From Eustoma russellianum (taxonomy: Eukaryota > Streptophyta > Magnoliopsida > Gentianales > Gentianaceae), in the NCBI GenBank assembly GCA_036186865.1, contig AP025056.1, positions 29,319,092-29,383,091 on the forward strand: 64,000 nucleotides of DNA, written 5' to 3'. Made by a program: the position numbers and the translations under genes. Below are positions 12,584-26,296 of the stretch, piece by piece. Below the pieces are notes generated by a model. That model did no database searches, was not told the origin of the DNA, and saw only the letters and a list, made by a program, of their open reading frames with translations. Each line of letters opens with the position of its first letter. Positions within the stretch are counted from its first letter, which is position 1.

Positions 12584-14234
12584 ACTGCAGCGCCCGCCCG
12601 AAACCAGGGTTCTGGCTCAATGCACCCGCCATACTCTACTCCATAGAGTACAAGGCGTCGATACTATACATGTACATGTCAACATGAATTGTAATCGATA
12701 TAGCGGAAGCAACTTAAAATAAGCTCACGACATGCATAATAATAATACAAATCGTTCAAATCCACACAAATCACAAATACAGCCTCCCACGATAGTCTTA
12801 TTACATCACAATGAAATAAAGCTCACACAACAGGTACATAGCTTCAGCCTACATCTCTGCTCACGAATACTCTATCTGGGGTTCCTCCTCAATGAACACG
12901 GCATCAGGGTCCCTGTTCTCTGAAATGTTAAGAGGCAAGTATGAGCAATAGCCACCATCTTTTAATCGCTCAGCAAGTATTCTTTATAGATACTTCATGT
13001 GGATCATTCATGGGGAGACGGGGTAACAAGTAGTAACATGGTAACGAAAATATATAATCACATCTCCGGTTACAATTAGTAACATGATATATAAAAATAA
13101 AACAGAACATAAGATTTTTCATCATACCTGAGAGATCATATCATTCTTCCTCAGCATATCCTTAGCCTACCTTCCATATTTCAATACTAATCCATCTTAT
13201 ACTAAGGTCATAACTTACATTCATCACATCTACGTGCATGATATTCCTTAATCGTCTTAAGGCATAATGATCGTACAAATATTTTAACCCTCACCTAGGA
13301 GACATGATCATGACATGATGCATAAAACATGATTTTTTCATAAAAATGACTTTTCGTAAACATAACTTTCCATAAACATGACATTTCACAACTTGGTGTA
13401 ATTTTCATAGCTTGCGTAAAATGACATATTCGTAACTTGCATAACATGACATTTTCATAACACAAAGGCATAACATTTTCATCATTGGTTATAGCACTTT
13501 TCATAAGAATAATAACGCACGACATACCGAATGATTCCCCATATAGTACATGTGCGACATAACATCATGAATCATCATGAATCATATGCACATGGGCCCC
13601 TGACACCTACCACTCCGGTCCCGATGTCAGGACAGCGCTTCAACATAACATAACATAATCATGATCATGGACATAACATGGGTCATTGGAATAATCTGTC
13701 TCGTGCTTATTATTCCTATGCATATGAACTTTAAAACATGGGATTCAAAAACATAACTTTTCAAACTTTGATTTCATGCAACATGAGACTCGGTTATATG
13801 AAGGTACTTTGGTCATTCTACATTTTGTAATATCATAACTTACTTAATTTCCTTTTACGTATCACAACTTAAAGAAAATACCATTTTCACCTTCAAATAA
13901 ATACCATTCGGCTATCACACTAAAACAGCCCCCTTTTTCCATTATCATCACACAATCATTTGGTAACTTCTATTCCACACTTACATTTCATAATTCATAA
14001 CTTAAATGCCTACGTCATGAAAATTTCTAATTACTTTACATTTCATCTAAGATTTGATAACTTACATTTTATCATAACCTATCTATGTTAGCATATATAA
14101 CATGTAACATATCATGTACATACATTGTAAAAGTTAATAGTCTTATATTTACACATACATAAATATGGCCTATTTATGTTTCATACTTTTCATAACTTAA
14201 TACATAATTTACATACTTAACTTACTTTCATAAC

Positions 14235-14750
14235 TTAACATATTCATCATATATACATATGTATTTGTGTAAAAATATAATGAAATCATTTTTTTGTCAC
14301 TAAGGCCTAATGGCCGAATGTATATATATACATGGTATATATATAAATCATTTTATGATATATTGTATAATATCCAAAACTTATTCATTTTCATATCTTA
14401 ACATATTCATCATATATACATATATATACTTGCATAAAAATATAATGAAATCATCTTTGTCACTAAGGCCTAATGGGCGAATATATATATATATATGGTA
14501 TATATATATATATCATTTTATCATATATTGTATAATATCCAAAACTTATTCATTTTGATATTTTAACATATTCATCATATATACATATATATACTTGTAT
14601 AAAAATATGATGAAATCATTTTTGTAACTAAGGCCTATTGGCCGAATATATATACATGGTATATACATATATAAATCATTTTATGATACATTGTATAATA
14701 TTTAAAACTTATTCATTTTTATATCTTATCATATATTTTATACATATATG
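14235..14750. repeat. AT-rich tandem repeat, period about 165 bp, about three units
   Basis: Units begin TTCATCATATATACATA near 14242, 14408 and 14571. Each contains CACTAAGGCC or a close variant and ends in AAAACTTATTCATTTT. The window start (1-120) is the last unit of the same array in the other LTR. Confidence 0.8.
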
Positions 14751-15164
14751 TATACATAAAATATGTAACAACATATTTTAACCTTAAATGGTCTTAAAGC
14801 CAAATTTTATATATTGTATATACATATATATAATTTCCGTATATACATATTTATAAATATATATGTATATCTAAAAACATTGAGATATATGTATATATGT
14901 GGTATAAACCGTATATATATCTATGTCTATATATATATATATAACTATACATCTATACATACATTTATATCACAACCGCATATATATATATATTTATCTA
15001 CTTTTATACAAAACAGTATATTTATTTATATGCATCTACACCTCTATTCCTACATATATATATATACATATATATGGAGATCCGTATATACATACATGTA
15101 GATCCATACGCTTATACCTATATATATATATATCAACATACATATTTTTATAATATGTATAGGC

Positions 15165-15169
15165 ATGCG
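15165..15169. repeat. Target-site duplication of LARD-like element, left
   Basis: ATGCG, repeated at 26297-26301. The undisturbed site reads GGCATGCGTGTATAT near 6590 in the other Gypsy A LTR. Confidence 0.92.
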
Positions 15170-16411
15170 TGTTGTACCCCGATGAAAAGTCACATTGTAC
15201 TTGAGGACTCGTGTAAGTGAATTAATAAAAAGGGGGCAAATACCCACATGGCTTCTCATTAAACTCATTTGGAAAGGGATTAAGCATGGTTATGGCTACT
15301 TAACTCTAATCTACTCAATTATTACCATAATACATTATCGATTGATATTAGAAGAGCAACATCCAAGTCAAGAACAGCAAGTCATTTTCTTTTGACCCTA
15401 CTTAGAAGTATACTTATAAACGTGAAAATGCCACTGTTGGAAGTTAAGTTATCTTAGAAAGTATGCAACTTAGGTTACATAGTAACGGTTTGGGTATTGA
15501 GGAAAGATGAGATGTTCTACATGGGTTTTAATTATTTGACACTTTGTAGGGTCCTTTTTGGTTTTAGTTGGTAAAATGAAATGGGTCTTGCAGGGGGTAC
15601 GGTTTTTATGAGCTGGGAGGTTAAAAAATCTTCAAGATTAAGAAAAGATTAGGTGGAGACGTAAATAGTAGAATGTTTCCCTATTAGAAATTGAATGCTT
15701 GAGGCCTGTGGACATTTTACAGTGGGTTCTTTTCCTGATGAATTAGAAGAAGAAATGGAAATGGGAGGCTAATCAAATCTTTAGATTTTTCAACAAAGAG
15801 GATAAAGATGAGAATATGAGAGATTACCCTGGATGATATGGGTTTCTTGTGAAATATCAAAGTCTTAGACATAACTTGAAGGAGGTAGGGGTACGGTTTG
15901 AAGGATTCAAGAATCCCTCAAATTTTGAATTTCACCAACCAAGAGAATAAGAATAACAGTAAGAGAAATTAATTATGGGTTAGATATATAATTAAGTGGG
16001 TTCTCTCTTTTGGAGAAAATGTAAAAGTTACAGGAAGAAGGATGGGGGGACGACGTTGTGGGTAGTAGCAGGGAAGATTTTGAAAACATACTTACTACAG
16101 TAGAAATTGATGGGGAGGAATAAATGTTGACAAATTAAAAAGAATGTTGGCTAGTGGGTTCTTAACCCACGGTTTTGGGCTAGGCAGGGGGTGCATTTAT
16201 ATTTTTGTCTTAAGCATTTATGTGTTTTATGTAGTATATAGATATAATGTTAAAGTGATGGATTGTTTTGAGTGCATAAGATTTGAAGGTAGTAATCCAG
16301 TGTACATGGCTATTGAAGCCATAACCGATGGTTTCCCCTCATGACTAACCAAGGAACATTTCAAATACTAACATAGTTACTTAATATTTACTACAAGGTT
16401 AAGGAAATAAC

Positions 16412-16580
16412 TCTAGTTGGATAAAGTAACCAAGGTTGGCCATAAAGTAACTATAGTTGACATAAAGTAACTATAGTTGGCATAAAGTAACTATAGTTGA
16501 CATAAAGTAACTATAGTTGAAATAAAAGTAACCATGGTAGACCTAAAAGTAACTATAGTTGCCTCAAAAGTAACCCAAGC
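16412..16580. repeat. About 20-bp tandem array inside the LARD LTR
   Basis: About seven or eight units of CATAAAGTAACTATAGTTGA with small changes. Second copy at about 22871-23039. Confidence 0.88.
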
Positions 16581-17124
16581 TAATTAATTCTAGTTAGTCT
16601 AAACAAAGACAAGGAAAACCCCTCCTCTCTCCCTCATAATTCGGCAGCCCCATGAACCAAGGGGAGAGAATTTTCTCTAGCATGTTCAACACTTAAGAAA
16701 TTACAAGGAGCAAGAGACTTTCTTATTTCTTCATCCTCTATGCCAAAAACGTGACCAACAAAGGGTCACTAAGTGAGGATTCTTCAAGCTACTTAGGAGA
16801 AGATAACATCTTGATGGTTGAATCCATTTCAAAGCTTCATTTGGTAAGATGAATCTAACCTCAATCTACCTCCATTCTTCATTTCAAATGGTAGCTAATG
16901 TTCTCCTCTTTCTCATCCTCAAAAACGTGAGCTAGGAATAAGGTGGAGGAGGACTTCACTCCATATCAACCAAGGTGCAAGCTAAGGAAAATCTCTAAGC
17001 TCCAAGGAGGCAAGTATACTCTAGCCAATCTTGCCTTATTTGTGAAGTGCATGCTTGAATGTCTAGCCATTTTAAGTTATTAATCTTAGTTGAAGGAAGC
17101 TTGAACAATAAAAAGGTAAAGAAG

Positions 17125-17885
17125 TGCTAAAACTACTGGAACTGGCAGATTTGTGTTGCTGGTTGTGTGGTCTGAGAACGAATCTTAGAAATGTTAAATT
17201 AAGCTAAGTTTTGGCATGACACTAGCTCTATGTGTTGAGTAAGTGTGAGAGTTGGAATTGCAGTAAAAAGAGTTCTGGTTTATTTTTAATAATTCGTTTG
17301 GTAAAACTGCTCACACAGAAGTACTGGAGCTGGACAGTTTTGATGTGTCATGTTATATGATCTGAACATTAACCTTAGGAGTGTTCAAATTGGCTAATAT
17401 TTGGTATGATGTTAGCCTCATATGTATATGAAGTGTGAGAGTTGGAATTTCATTAAAAGGAGTTGTGGATTGTTTTTAATGAAATTTTTAGTAAGGGTTG
17501 GTCAAACAGAAATACTGAAACTGGACAGTTTTTGGTAACGTGTGGTATGACCTGAAAATGGACCTTGTGAGGGTTCAAATGTGCTAATTTCTGGTATAGT
17601 GATATACCTATGTATTTATTAAGTGTGAGAGCTGGAATTTCATTGAAAGGAGTCATGGTTTATTTTTAATGAAATTCTTAGTAAAACTGCTCAAACAGAG
17701 TTGCTGGAACAGGACAGTTTTGAGTAGTAAGTTGTGTGGCTCTAAAATGCACCTTAGGAATGTCCAAACGGGATGATTTTTGACATGGTGATACTTTGAT
17801 GTGTTTGTGACATCTGTGAGTTGGAATTTTGGTAAAAAGAGTTGTGGTTTGGTCACAATTCAATTCGTGATATAACTGGTCATTC
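17125..17885. repeat. About 190-bp tandem array inside the LARD LTR, four units
   Basis: The phrase CTGGACAGTTTT or a variant recurs near 17130, 17327, 17520 and 17708, each time followed about 110 bases later by GTGTGAGAGTTGGAATT. Copy at +6459. Confidence 0.8.
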
Positions 17886-18700
17886 CAGTTTCTGCAGGTA
17901 CCCAGTTTGGGAATGTAATTAGATGACCCCCTTAAGCTTATTGGATTGCCTTGGAATTTTTATGGTAACTACCCAAGACATAGAGGTACAGGGTCATGTA
18001 AATAAACCATCATAAAACCACCATTTTGATGGTTAACAACTGAATGGAAATTGGAGTACAAAACTGGAAAACAGGACAACTTAATGTCTTAAGTTGTGAG
18101 GCTTTGTTCTGGATCACTTAGGCTTAAATGTGATGTTTATCCTTATGAATATTACTCCTAGGTATGTTAGCTATGTTTTCCAGGTGTTGGATCAAAGTGA
18201 TTAAGGTTTGATGATCCATCAAAATGAGGTAAGGCGGTACTTCCCTGCTGATTTCAGCAGTACCTTGATGATACTTGATGTTTTGAGGTCGTTAGACATT
18301 TCGGAATGTTACGAAATTTTTATGGCATGTGTCTAAGACTTCATTATGCATGTGTATGATATGAGTTGATGAAAATGAGCACGAATTGATGAGCATGAGG
18401 CTGTATGAACAGAGTATAATTGCTGGACAGTTTTTCCAGCTTAAGAGACGAGTCAGCATATGCGTGTTATGATGTATTTGTCCACGAGTCGCATGTTGCA
18501 TATCATACATCGCATTGTCCATGTTCATACGGTTCATGAAACTGATTTTATGAAAAAGAATGATGAGAAAGATCTTTTGAAAAGAAGTTTTGAGTTTTGA
18601 AAGAAAGATCTTTGAAAGAGAGGTTTACGATTGCGAAAAGATTCCTATGGTACCATTTATTTCTGGCCAGCTTAACCCGCTCCAGATCCGGGGTTAATTG

Positions 18701-18924
18701 ATCTGAAGATTATAAGAACCGAGCCAGGCCCGGTATAATAGGTCTGAAGATGATCACGATTATAAGAACCGATCCAGGCCCGGTATAATAGGTCTGAAGA
18801 TTATAAGAACCGATCCAGGCCCGGTATAATAGGTCTGAAGAGTGTAAGAACCGAGCCAGGTCCGGTATAATAGACCTGAAGGTGATCATGTTATAAGAAC
18901 CGAGTCATGCCCGGTATAATAGGC
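18701..18924. repeat. GC-richer 40-60 bp tandem array inside the LARD LTR, five units
   Basis: Each unit carries ATAAGAACCGA, then CCAGGCCCGGTATAATAGG and TCTGAAG. Spacing alternates because some units have an extra GATGATCACG. Copy at 25160-25383. Confidence 0.88.
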
Positions 18925-19839
18925 TGACACACTCTCTTGTTTTATGATGAGCATGATTTGAAAGAAAGAAAGAAAGTTCAAGTATTTTCATGAGCATGTC
19001 TAAATGAAAGAAAGAATGTTTTCCGTTGCATTTGCATTGCATACGCATTTTCATACGCATTATGCATTTGCATACTCATACACATTGCATATGATCATGA
19101 GCATGATGTCGAGGTGCCCTGAGTTGTGTCTTTACATGCTACATGACTAAGTTATGATTTTATTGCCTTAGTGGCTATTGACGGAAGGGATGAGATGCTA
19201 GTTAAACGCTAGACGAAATGTTACTTAGGTCATGATCTTTCGTTACCTAAGTTACGATCTTATTGTTGTTGTTATGTAAGCTATGATCTTATTCCCTTTA
19301 TGATCAAGTGATGCTTCTATTACCTTGGTGGCATTTAAATGGAAAGACAGGTATGATGGTAAGAGACCAAATTTTGGGGGTTCGGTTCTTGTATGTACTT
19401 TCCATTTAATGCATGATTGTTTATGGTGTACTTGCTGGTGACTTTGTCACTCACCCCCTATTTTTCCTCCCAGAGTTTACAGGAAACGGGGTAGCAAGGA
19501 TTGATGACGAGCATAGGATCCCACATCCGTGAGAATACGAGTGGATGACAGCTTAGGGATTCTATTATGATGGATATGGCGGATTTATGTTGGAAGCGAT
19601 GATTGCAGAAGTACTGATGTAATGAATGTGGTTGTAAAACTTATGTCGGATGTATAGAATGATTTATGTAAAAGTTTCAAATTCTGCCGTATTTTTATAT
19701 ACCTGTTAAGATCGTGACTTGGTAATCCATGATTATCCATGGGTTTTACGAGTTAAGTATCGACGCTTTGTACTTTTCCGAAAGGGAAGGTACGGCGGGT
19801 GCACCGTACGAGGGGTAGCCGAGTACGGGGCGCTACAGG

Positions 19840-19851
19840 TGGTATCAGAGC
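19840..19851 (+). promoter_or_regulatory. Primer-binding site of LARD-like element
   Basis: TGGTATCAGAGC two bases after the LTR end CTACA, matching initiator tRNA-Met. Confidence 0.92.
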
Positions 19852-20149
19852 GAAGGCTCCAGATCCGGGCAGAATGTCGAACTAAGTGATGATTATAGTC
19901 AACTAAGTTTGATCTTAGACCTAAGTTCTGATCTTAGATGAGAGTTGACCTTAGACCAGGATGATTTAGACTGGAAACTAGAGTTTTGACCATATGATAA
20001 AGCCCTAGTCGATGGCCATCTATGGAATGTAATCATGACTGTTTGCATGACCATAAGATCGTATAGGGATTACGAATTAAATGGTGTCGCTTATTCTGAA
20101 TATTTATACCTTATGTAAGACTCCGACACTTCGTAGTGTGGCTGACACC

Positions 20150-20560
20150 ACAATTCAGTAAGATGACATCATCACTGTCACCACAGGAGGCAGTAGACTT
20201 TACTAGCAATAGTTAGTAAGAACATGTATTCCAAGGTTTGACAGGGAATTTAGTTCATAGTGGGCAGAAAGATGGATAGGTAAAGTTGAAGGTAACTCCA
20301 TGCTGATACTGGTATTGGATAGAGTAAGAGCAAAGTTCTAAGAGGAGTTTTGTGAGTTCTTCCTCTCTCAGAACTTAGTCACGAGAAGGGTTGAGGGATA
20401 TGACTCACTAAGACAAGGGTCACGCATCACCATACCCATTCATTACTTTGGGACAGTATGTTCCTTTGATTATGAGAAATGAAAGGTTTAAGGTGATCAG
20501 ATTTGTGCGCGGTCTAGACTCCCAGATCTAATTAGGCTAAGTTAAGTCGTATTCAGAGAC
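20150..20560 (+). pseudogene. Decayed gag relic in LARD-like element
   Basis: With stops and frame changes the plus strand still reads EEFCEFFLSQNLVTRRVEGY, then RFKVIRFVRGLDSQI, both recognisable as gypsy gag (compare FERGLNPRIR in Gypsy A). A weak cysteine cluster (VCVPCGNYSGCP) near 21150 may be what remains of a zinc knuckle. No usable protein can be made. Confidence 0.7.
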
Positions 20561-21529
20561 CTTTGGTGAATTATTAGAGGACCGCTATGGAGCGGAATGC
20601 GATAGTAAAGGAACGAAAGAATGAAAGAAACGATTTAACAAGAAAATAAAGTAGAAGGTGGAAACCGTATCCATATAAGGCTAGTTTATGCAGATGACCC
20701 AGAAACCACCAAGGTACGCCTAATAAGTGTGAAGTACCTATGTCCTCTGCTCTACTTCCTATTAACCAAGTATGAGTGATTATGATAGTTTTCTTTAAGT
20801 TATGATGAGTAAACCACAAGTAAGCAAGTGAGATTATTAGTGATAACATGACTAAGTATGACACTATGTATGGGACTCGAGGTCCTCGCCATAATGCATT
20901 ACTTTTAACACTTGTACGCATTTTAATGCAGTATAGAGGGAATATGTCATGACTATGAAAACCATGTTTTAAGAGAGCGGGCCACCTTCGGATGATTTGA
21001 AACATCCTAAAGGGCACATAAGTTTCAAAGGAGAACCCACAACTTCTAGTTCGATTTTATGAAATGATCGCAAAAAGGGGGTAAAAGTTATTACGTGATA
21101 AGACGATCAGCAAGACAGATAAACGTGGCACATACTTATGAAGAGCTTGGTATGTGTACCATGTGGGAATTATTCCGGATGTCCTTGGAAGCTATTTTGT
21201 ACGTAGGATGACCGTCACATGATCACTGAAAGGATGTTTACAGAAAAGAGATAAAGGTCTATATCCCAGAGTTAATGATCTCTGCCAAGTTTTTTTCATA
21301 TTTTATGAAAAAGGAAATTATAATCCTACTATGATTATGATTATACGGAATGGATTTTGTTATCAAGTACATAGTATCAAGGTTGCAAGTGCTAGATATG
21401 AGATAGATTACGACAACACCTCTAGAGAATAAGGATAAGTTCTGGTGAAATCTCTAAGATGAAAAGAACAAAGCAGTTCTGAAGGAACTAAATAGACGTT
21501 TATTGCGATCTTATTTACCCAAAAGAAGA
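20561..21529 (+). other. Non-coding interior of LARD-like element
   Basis: No open plus-strand frame of note. Apart from the possible knuckle relic near 21150, I see nothing that can be assigned. Confidence 0.6.
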
Positions 21530-21606
21530 AACCACATGGGAAACGGAAGGCAACATGAGGAGTAGACGCCCCATGTTGTTGACTAGCCTGAAGTTTCGAG
21601 GACGAA
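21530..21606 (+). pseudogene. Relic of the pol C terminus in LARD-like element
   Basis: ATWETEGNMRSRRPML aligns with the end of the Gypsy A chromodomain tail (ATWEPEQQMQKKYPPLF). It is followed by the CGAGGACGAAACTT string that often ends gypsy pol before the purine tract. This ties the element to the chromoviruses. Confidence 0.65.
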
Positions 21607-21615
21607 ACTTATATT

Positions 21616-21628
21616 AAGGTGGGGAGAA
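21616..21628 (+). promoter_or_regulatory. Polypurine tract of LARD-like element
   Basis: AAGGTGGGGAGAA directly before the 3' LTR start TGTTGTACC. Confidence 0.85.
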
Positions 21629-24600
21629 TGTTGTACCCCGATGAAAAGTCACATTGTACTTGAGGACTCGTGTAAGTGAATTAATAAAAAGGGGGCAAAT
21701 ACCCACATGGCTTCTCATTAAACTCATTTGGAAAGGGATTAAGCATGGTTATGGCTACTTAACTCTAATCTACTCAATTATTACCATAATACATTATCGA
21801 TTGATATTAGAAGAGCAACATCCAAGTCAAGAACAGCAAGTCATTTTCTTTTGACCCTACTTAGAAGTATACTTATAAACGTGAAAATGCCACTGTTGGA
21901 AGTTAAGTTATCTTAGAAAGTATGCAACTTAGGTTACATAGTAACGGTTTGGGTATTGAGGAAAGATGAGATGTTCTACATGGGTTTTAATTATTTGACA
22001 CTTTGTAGGGTCCTTTTTGGTTTTAGTTGGTAAAATGAAATGGGTCTTGCAGGGGGTACGGTTTTTATGAGCTGGGAGGTTAAAAAATCTTCAAGATTAA
22101 GAAAAGATTAGGTGGAGACGTAAATAGTAGAATGTTTCCCTATTAGAAATTGAATGCTTGAGGCCTGTGGACATTTTACAGTGGGTTCTTTTCCTGATGA
22201 ATTAGAAGAAGAAATGGAAATGGGAGGCTAATCAAATCTTTAGATTTTTCAACAAAGAGGATAAAGATGAGAATATGAGAGATTACCCTGGATGATATGG
22301 GTTTCTTGTGAAATATCAAAGTCTTAGACATAACTTGAAGGAGGTAGGGGTACGGTTTGAAGGATTCAAGAATCCCTCAAATTTTGAATTTCACCAACCA
22401 AGAGAATAAGAATAACAGTAAGAGAAATTAATTATGGGTTAGATATATAATTAAGTGGGTTCTCTCTTTTGGAGAAAATGTAAAAGTTACAGGAAGAAGG
22501 ATGGGGGGACGACGTTGTGGGTAGTAGCAGGGAAGATTTTGAAAACATACTTACTACAGTAGAAATTGATGGGGAGGAATAAATGTTGACAAATTAAAAA
22601 GAATGTTGGCTAGTGGGTTCTTAACCCACGGTTTTGGGCTAGGCAGGGGGTGCATTTATATTTTTGTCTTAAGCATTTATGTGTTTTATGTAGTATATAG
22701 ATATAATGTTAAAGTGATGGATTGTTTTGAGTGCATAAGATTTGAAGGTAGTAATCCAGTGTACATGGCTATTGAAGCCATAACCGATGGTTTCCCCTCA
22801 TGACTAACCAAGGAACATTTCAAATACTAACATAGTTACTTAATATTTACTACAAGGTTAAGGAAATAACTCTAGTTGGATAAAATAACCAAGGTTGGCC
22901 ATAAAGTAACTATAGTTGACATAAAGTAACTATAGTTGGCATAAAGTAACTATAGTTGACATAAAGTAACTATAGTTGAAATAAAAGTAACCATGGTAGA
23001 CCTAAAAGTAACTATAGTTGCCTCAAAAGTAACCCAAGCTAATTAATTCTAGTTAGTCTAAACAAAGACAAGGAAAACCCCTCCTCTCTCCCTCATAATT
23101 CGGCAGCCCCATGAACCAAGGGGAGAGAATTTTCTCTAGCATGTTCAACACTTAAGAAATTACAAGGAGCAAGAGACTTTCTTATTTCTTCATCCTCTAT
23201 GCCAAAAACGTGACCAACAAAGGGTCACTAAGTGAGGATTCTTCAAGCTACTTAGGAGAAGATAACATCTTGATGGTTGAATCCATTTCAAAGCTTCATT
23301 TGGTAAGATGAATCTAACCTCAATCTACCTCCATTCTTCATTTCAAATGGTAGCTAATGTTCTCCTCTTTCTCATCCTCAAAAACGTGAGCTAGGAATAA
23401 GGTGGAGGAGGACTTCACTCCATATCAACCAAGGTGCAAGCTAAGGAAAATCTCTAAGCTCCAAGGAGGCAAGTATACTCTAGCCAATCTTGCCTTATTT
23501 GTGAAGTGCATGCTTGAATGTCTAGCCATTTTAAGTTATTAATCTTAGTTGAAGGAAGCTTGAACAATAAAAAGGTAAAGAAGTGCTAAAACTACTGGAA
23601 CTGGCAGATTTGTGTTGCTAATTGTGTGGTCTGAGAACGAATCTTAGAAATGTTAAATTAAGCTAAGTTTTGGTATGACACTAGCTCTATGTGTTGAGTA
23701 AGTGTGAGAGTTGGAATTGCAGTAAAAAGAGTTCTGGTTTATTTTTAATAATTCGTTTGGTAAAACTGCTCACACAGAAGTACTGGAGCTGGACAGTTTT
23801 GATGTGTCATGTTATATGATCTGAACATTAACCTTAGGAGTGTTCAAATTGTCTAATATTTGGTATGATGTTAGCCTCATATGTATATGAAGTGTGAGAG
23901 TTGGAATTTCATTAAAAGGAGTTGTGGATTGTTTTTAATGAAATTTTTAGTAAGGGTTGGTCAAACAGAAATACTGAAACTGGACAGTTTTTGGTAACGT
24001 GTGGTATGACCTGAAAATGGACCTTGTGAGGGTTCAAATGTGCTAATTTCTGGTATAGTGATATACCTATGTATTTATTAAGTGTGAGAGCTGGAATTTC
24101 ATTGAAAGGAGTCATGGTTTATTTTTAATGAAATTCTTAGTAAAACTGCTCAAACAGAGTTGCTGGAACAGGACAGTTTTGAGTAGTAAGTTGTGTGGCT
24201 CTAAAATGCACCTTAGGAATGTCCAAACGGGATGATTTTTGACATGGTGATACTTTGATGTGTTTGTTACATCTGTGAGTTGGAATTTTGGTAAAAAGAG
24301 TTGTGGTTTGGTCACAATTCAATTCGTGATATAACTGGTCATTCCAGTTTCTGCAGGTACCCAGTTTGGGAATGTAATTAGATGACCCCCTTAAGCTTAT
24401 TGGATTGCCTTGGAATTTTTATGGTAACTACCCAAGACATAGAGGTACAGGGTCATGTAAATAAACCATCATAAAACCACCATTTTGATGGTTAACAACT
24501 GAATGGAAATTGGAGTACAAAACTGGAAAACAGGACAACTTAATGTCTTAAGTTGTGAGGCTTTGTTCTGGATCACTTAGGCTTAAATGTGATGTTTATC

Positions 24601-26296
24601 CTTATGAATATTACTCCTAGGTATGTTAGCTATGTTTTCCAGGTGTTGGATCAAAGTGATTAAGGTTTGATGATCCATCAAAATGAGGTAAGGCGGTACT
24701 TCCCTGCTGATTTCAGCAGTACCTTGATGATACTTGATGTTTTGAGGTCGTTAGACATTTCGGAATGTTACGAAATTTTTATGGCATGTGTCTAAGACTT
24801 CATTATGCATGTGTATGATATGAGTTGATGAAAATGAGCACGAATTGATGAGCATGAGGCTGTATGAACAGAGTATAATTGCTGGACAGTTTTTCCAGCT
24901 TAAGAGACGAGTCAGCATATGCGTGTTATGATGTATTTGTCCACGAGTCGCATGTTGCATATCATACATCGCATTGTCTATGTTCATACGGTTCATGAAA
25001 CTGATTTTATGAAAAAGAATGATGAGAAAGATCTTTTGAAAAGAAGTTTTGAGTTTTGAAAGAAAGATCTTTGAAAGAGAGGTTTACGATTGCGAAAAGA
25101 TTCCTATGGTACCATTTATTTCTGGCCAGCTTAACCCGCTCCAGATCCGGGGTTAATTGATCTGAAGATTATAAGAACCGAGCCAGGCCCGGTATAATAG
25201 GTCTGAAGATGATCACGATTATAAGAACCGATCCAGGCCCGGTATAATAGGTCTGAAGATTATAAGAACCGATCCAGGCCCGGTATAATAGGTCTGAAGA
25301 GTGTAAGAACCGAGCCAGGTCCGGTATAATAGACCTGAAGGTGATCATGTTATAAGAACCGAGTCATGCCCGGTATAATAGGCTGACACACTCTCTTGTT
25401 TTATGATGAGCATGATTTGAAAGAAAGAAAGAAAGTTCAAGTATTTTCATGAGCATGTCTAAATGAAAGAAAGAATGTTTTCCGTTGCATTTGCATTGCA
25501 TACGCATTTTCATACGCATTATGCATTTGCATACTCATACACATTGCATATGATCATGAGCATGATGTCGAGGTGCCCTGAGTTGTGTCTTTACATGCTA
25601 CATGACTAAGTTATGATTTTATTGCCTTAGTGGCTATTGACGGAAGGGATGAGATGCTAGTTAAACGCTAGACGAAATGTTACTTAGGTCATGATCTTTC
25701 GTTACCTAAGTTACGATCTTATTGTTGTTGTTATGTAAGCTATGATCTTATTCCCTTTATGATCAAGTGATGCTTCTATTACCTTGGTGGCATTTAAATG
25801 GAAAGACAGGTATGATGGTAAGAGACCAAATTTTGGGGGTTCGGTTCTTGTATGTACTTTCCATTTAATGCATGATTGTTTATGGTGTACTTGCTGGTGA
25901 CTTTGTCACTCACCCCCTATTTTTCCTCCCAGAGTTTACAGGAAACGGGGTAGCAAGGATTGATGACGAGCATAGGATCCCACATCCGTGAGAATACGAG
26001 TGGATGACAGCTTAGGGATTCTATTATGATGGATATGGCGGATTTATGTTGGAAGCGATGATTGCAGAAGTACTGATGTAATGAATGTGGTTGTAAAACT
26101 TATGTCGGATGTATAGAATGATTTATGTAAAAGTTTCAAATTCTGCCGTATTTTTATATACCTGCTAAGATCGTGACTTGGTAATCCATGATTATCCATG
26201 GGTTTTATGAGTTAAGTATCGACGCTTTGTACTTTTCCGAAAGGGAAGGTACGGCGGGTGCACCGTACGAGGGGTAGCCGAGTACGGGGCGCTACA
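21629..26296 (+). repeat. 3' LTR of LARD-like element
   Basis: 4,668 bp, offset +6459 from the 5' copy. Visible differences include G/A near 16426 versus 22885, GG/AA near 17160 versus 23619, and C/T near 18519 versus 24978. Confidence 0.93.

Larger units (their letters stand above)
15170..19837 (+). repeat. 5' LTR of LARD-like element
   Basis: 4,668 bp, identical in length to the 3' copy. Contains three separate internal tandem arrays (16412-16580, 17125-17885, 18701-18924). Short ORFs inside are not supported as genes. Confidence 0.93.
15170..26296 (+). mobile_element. LARD-like non-autonomous gypsy-derived element, 11.1 kb
   Basis: Two 4,668-bp LTRs (TGTTGTACC...GGCGCTACA) flank an interior of only 1,791 bp. 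A tRNA-Met primer site and a polypurine tract are both in place, and ATGCG is duplicated at the ends. Comparing the LTRs by eye I found about nine single-base differences and no indel, so the insertion is recent. The interior has only degenerate gag and the last codons of pol. Long LTRs with a coding-poor interior fit the LARD class, although typical LARD interiors are longer. Replication must have used proteins from a relative, probably a Tekay-type chromovirus. Confidence 0.92.

Noticed and set aside
15195..15395. 66-codon ORFs repeated at +6459 (15195/21654, 16144/22603, 17453/23912 and others)
   Set aside because: They are duplicated only because they lie in the two LTRs. No domains.
18701..18924. 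Regular repeat-and-spacer look, CRISPR-like
   Set aside because: It is a tandem array inside a plant LTR, present identically in the second LTR. Spacing is too short and no cas genes exist.
20574..21017. 147-codon minus-strand ORF in the LARD interior
   Set aside because: It runs antisense to the gag relic, has no known motif and is hydrophobic only because of base composition. No support as a gene.
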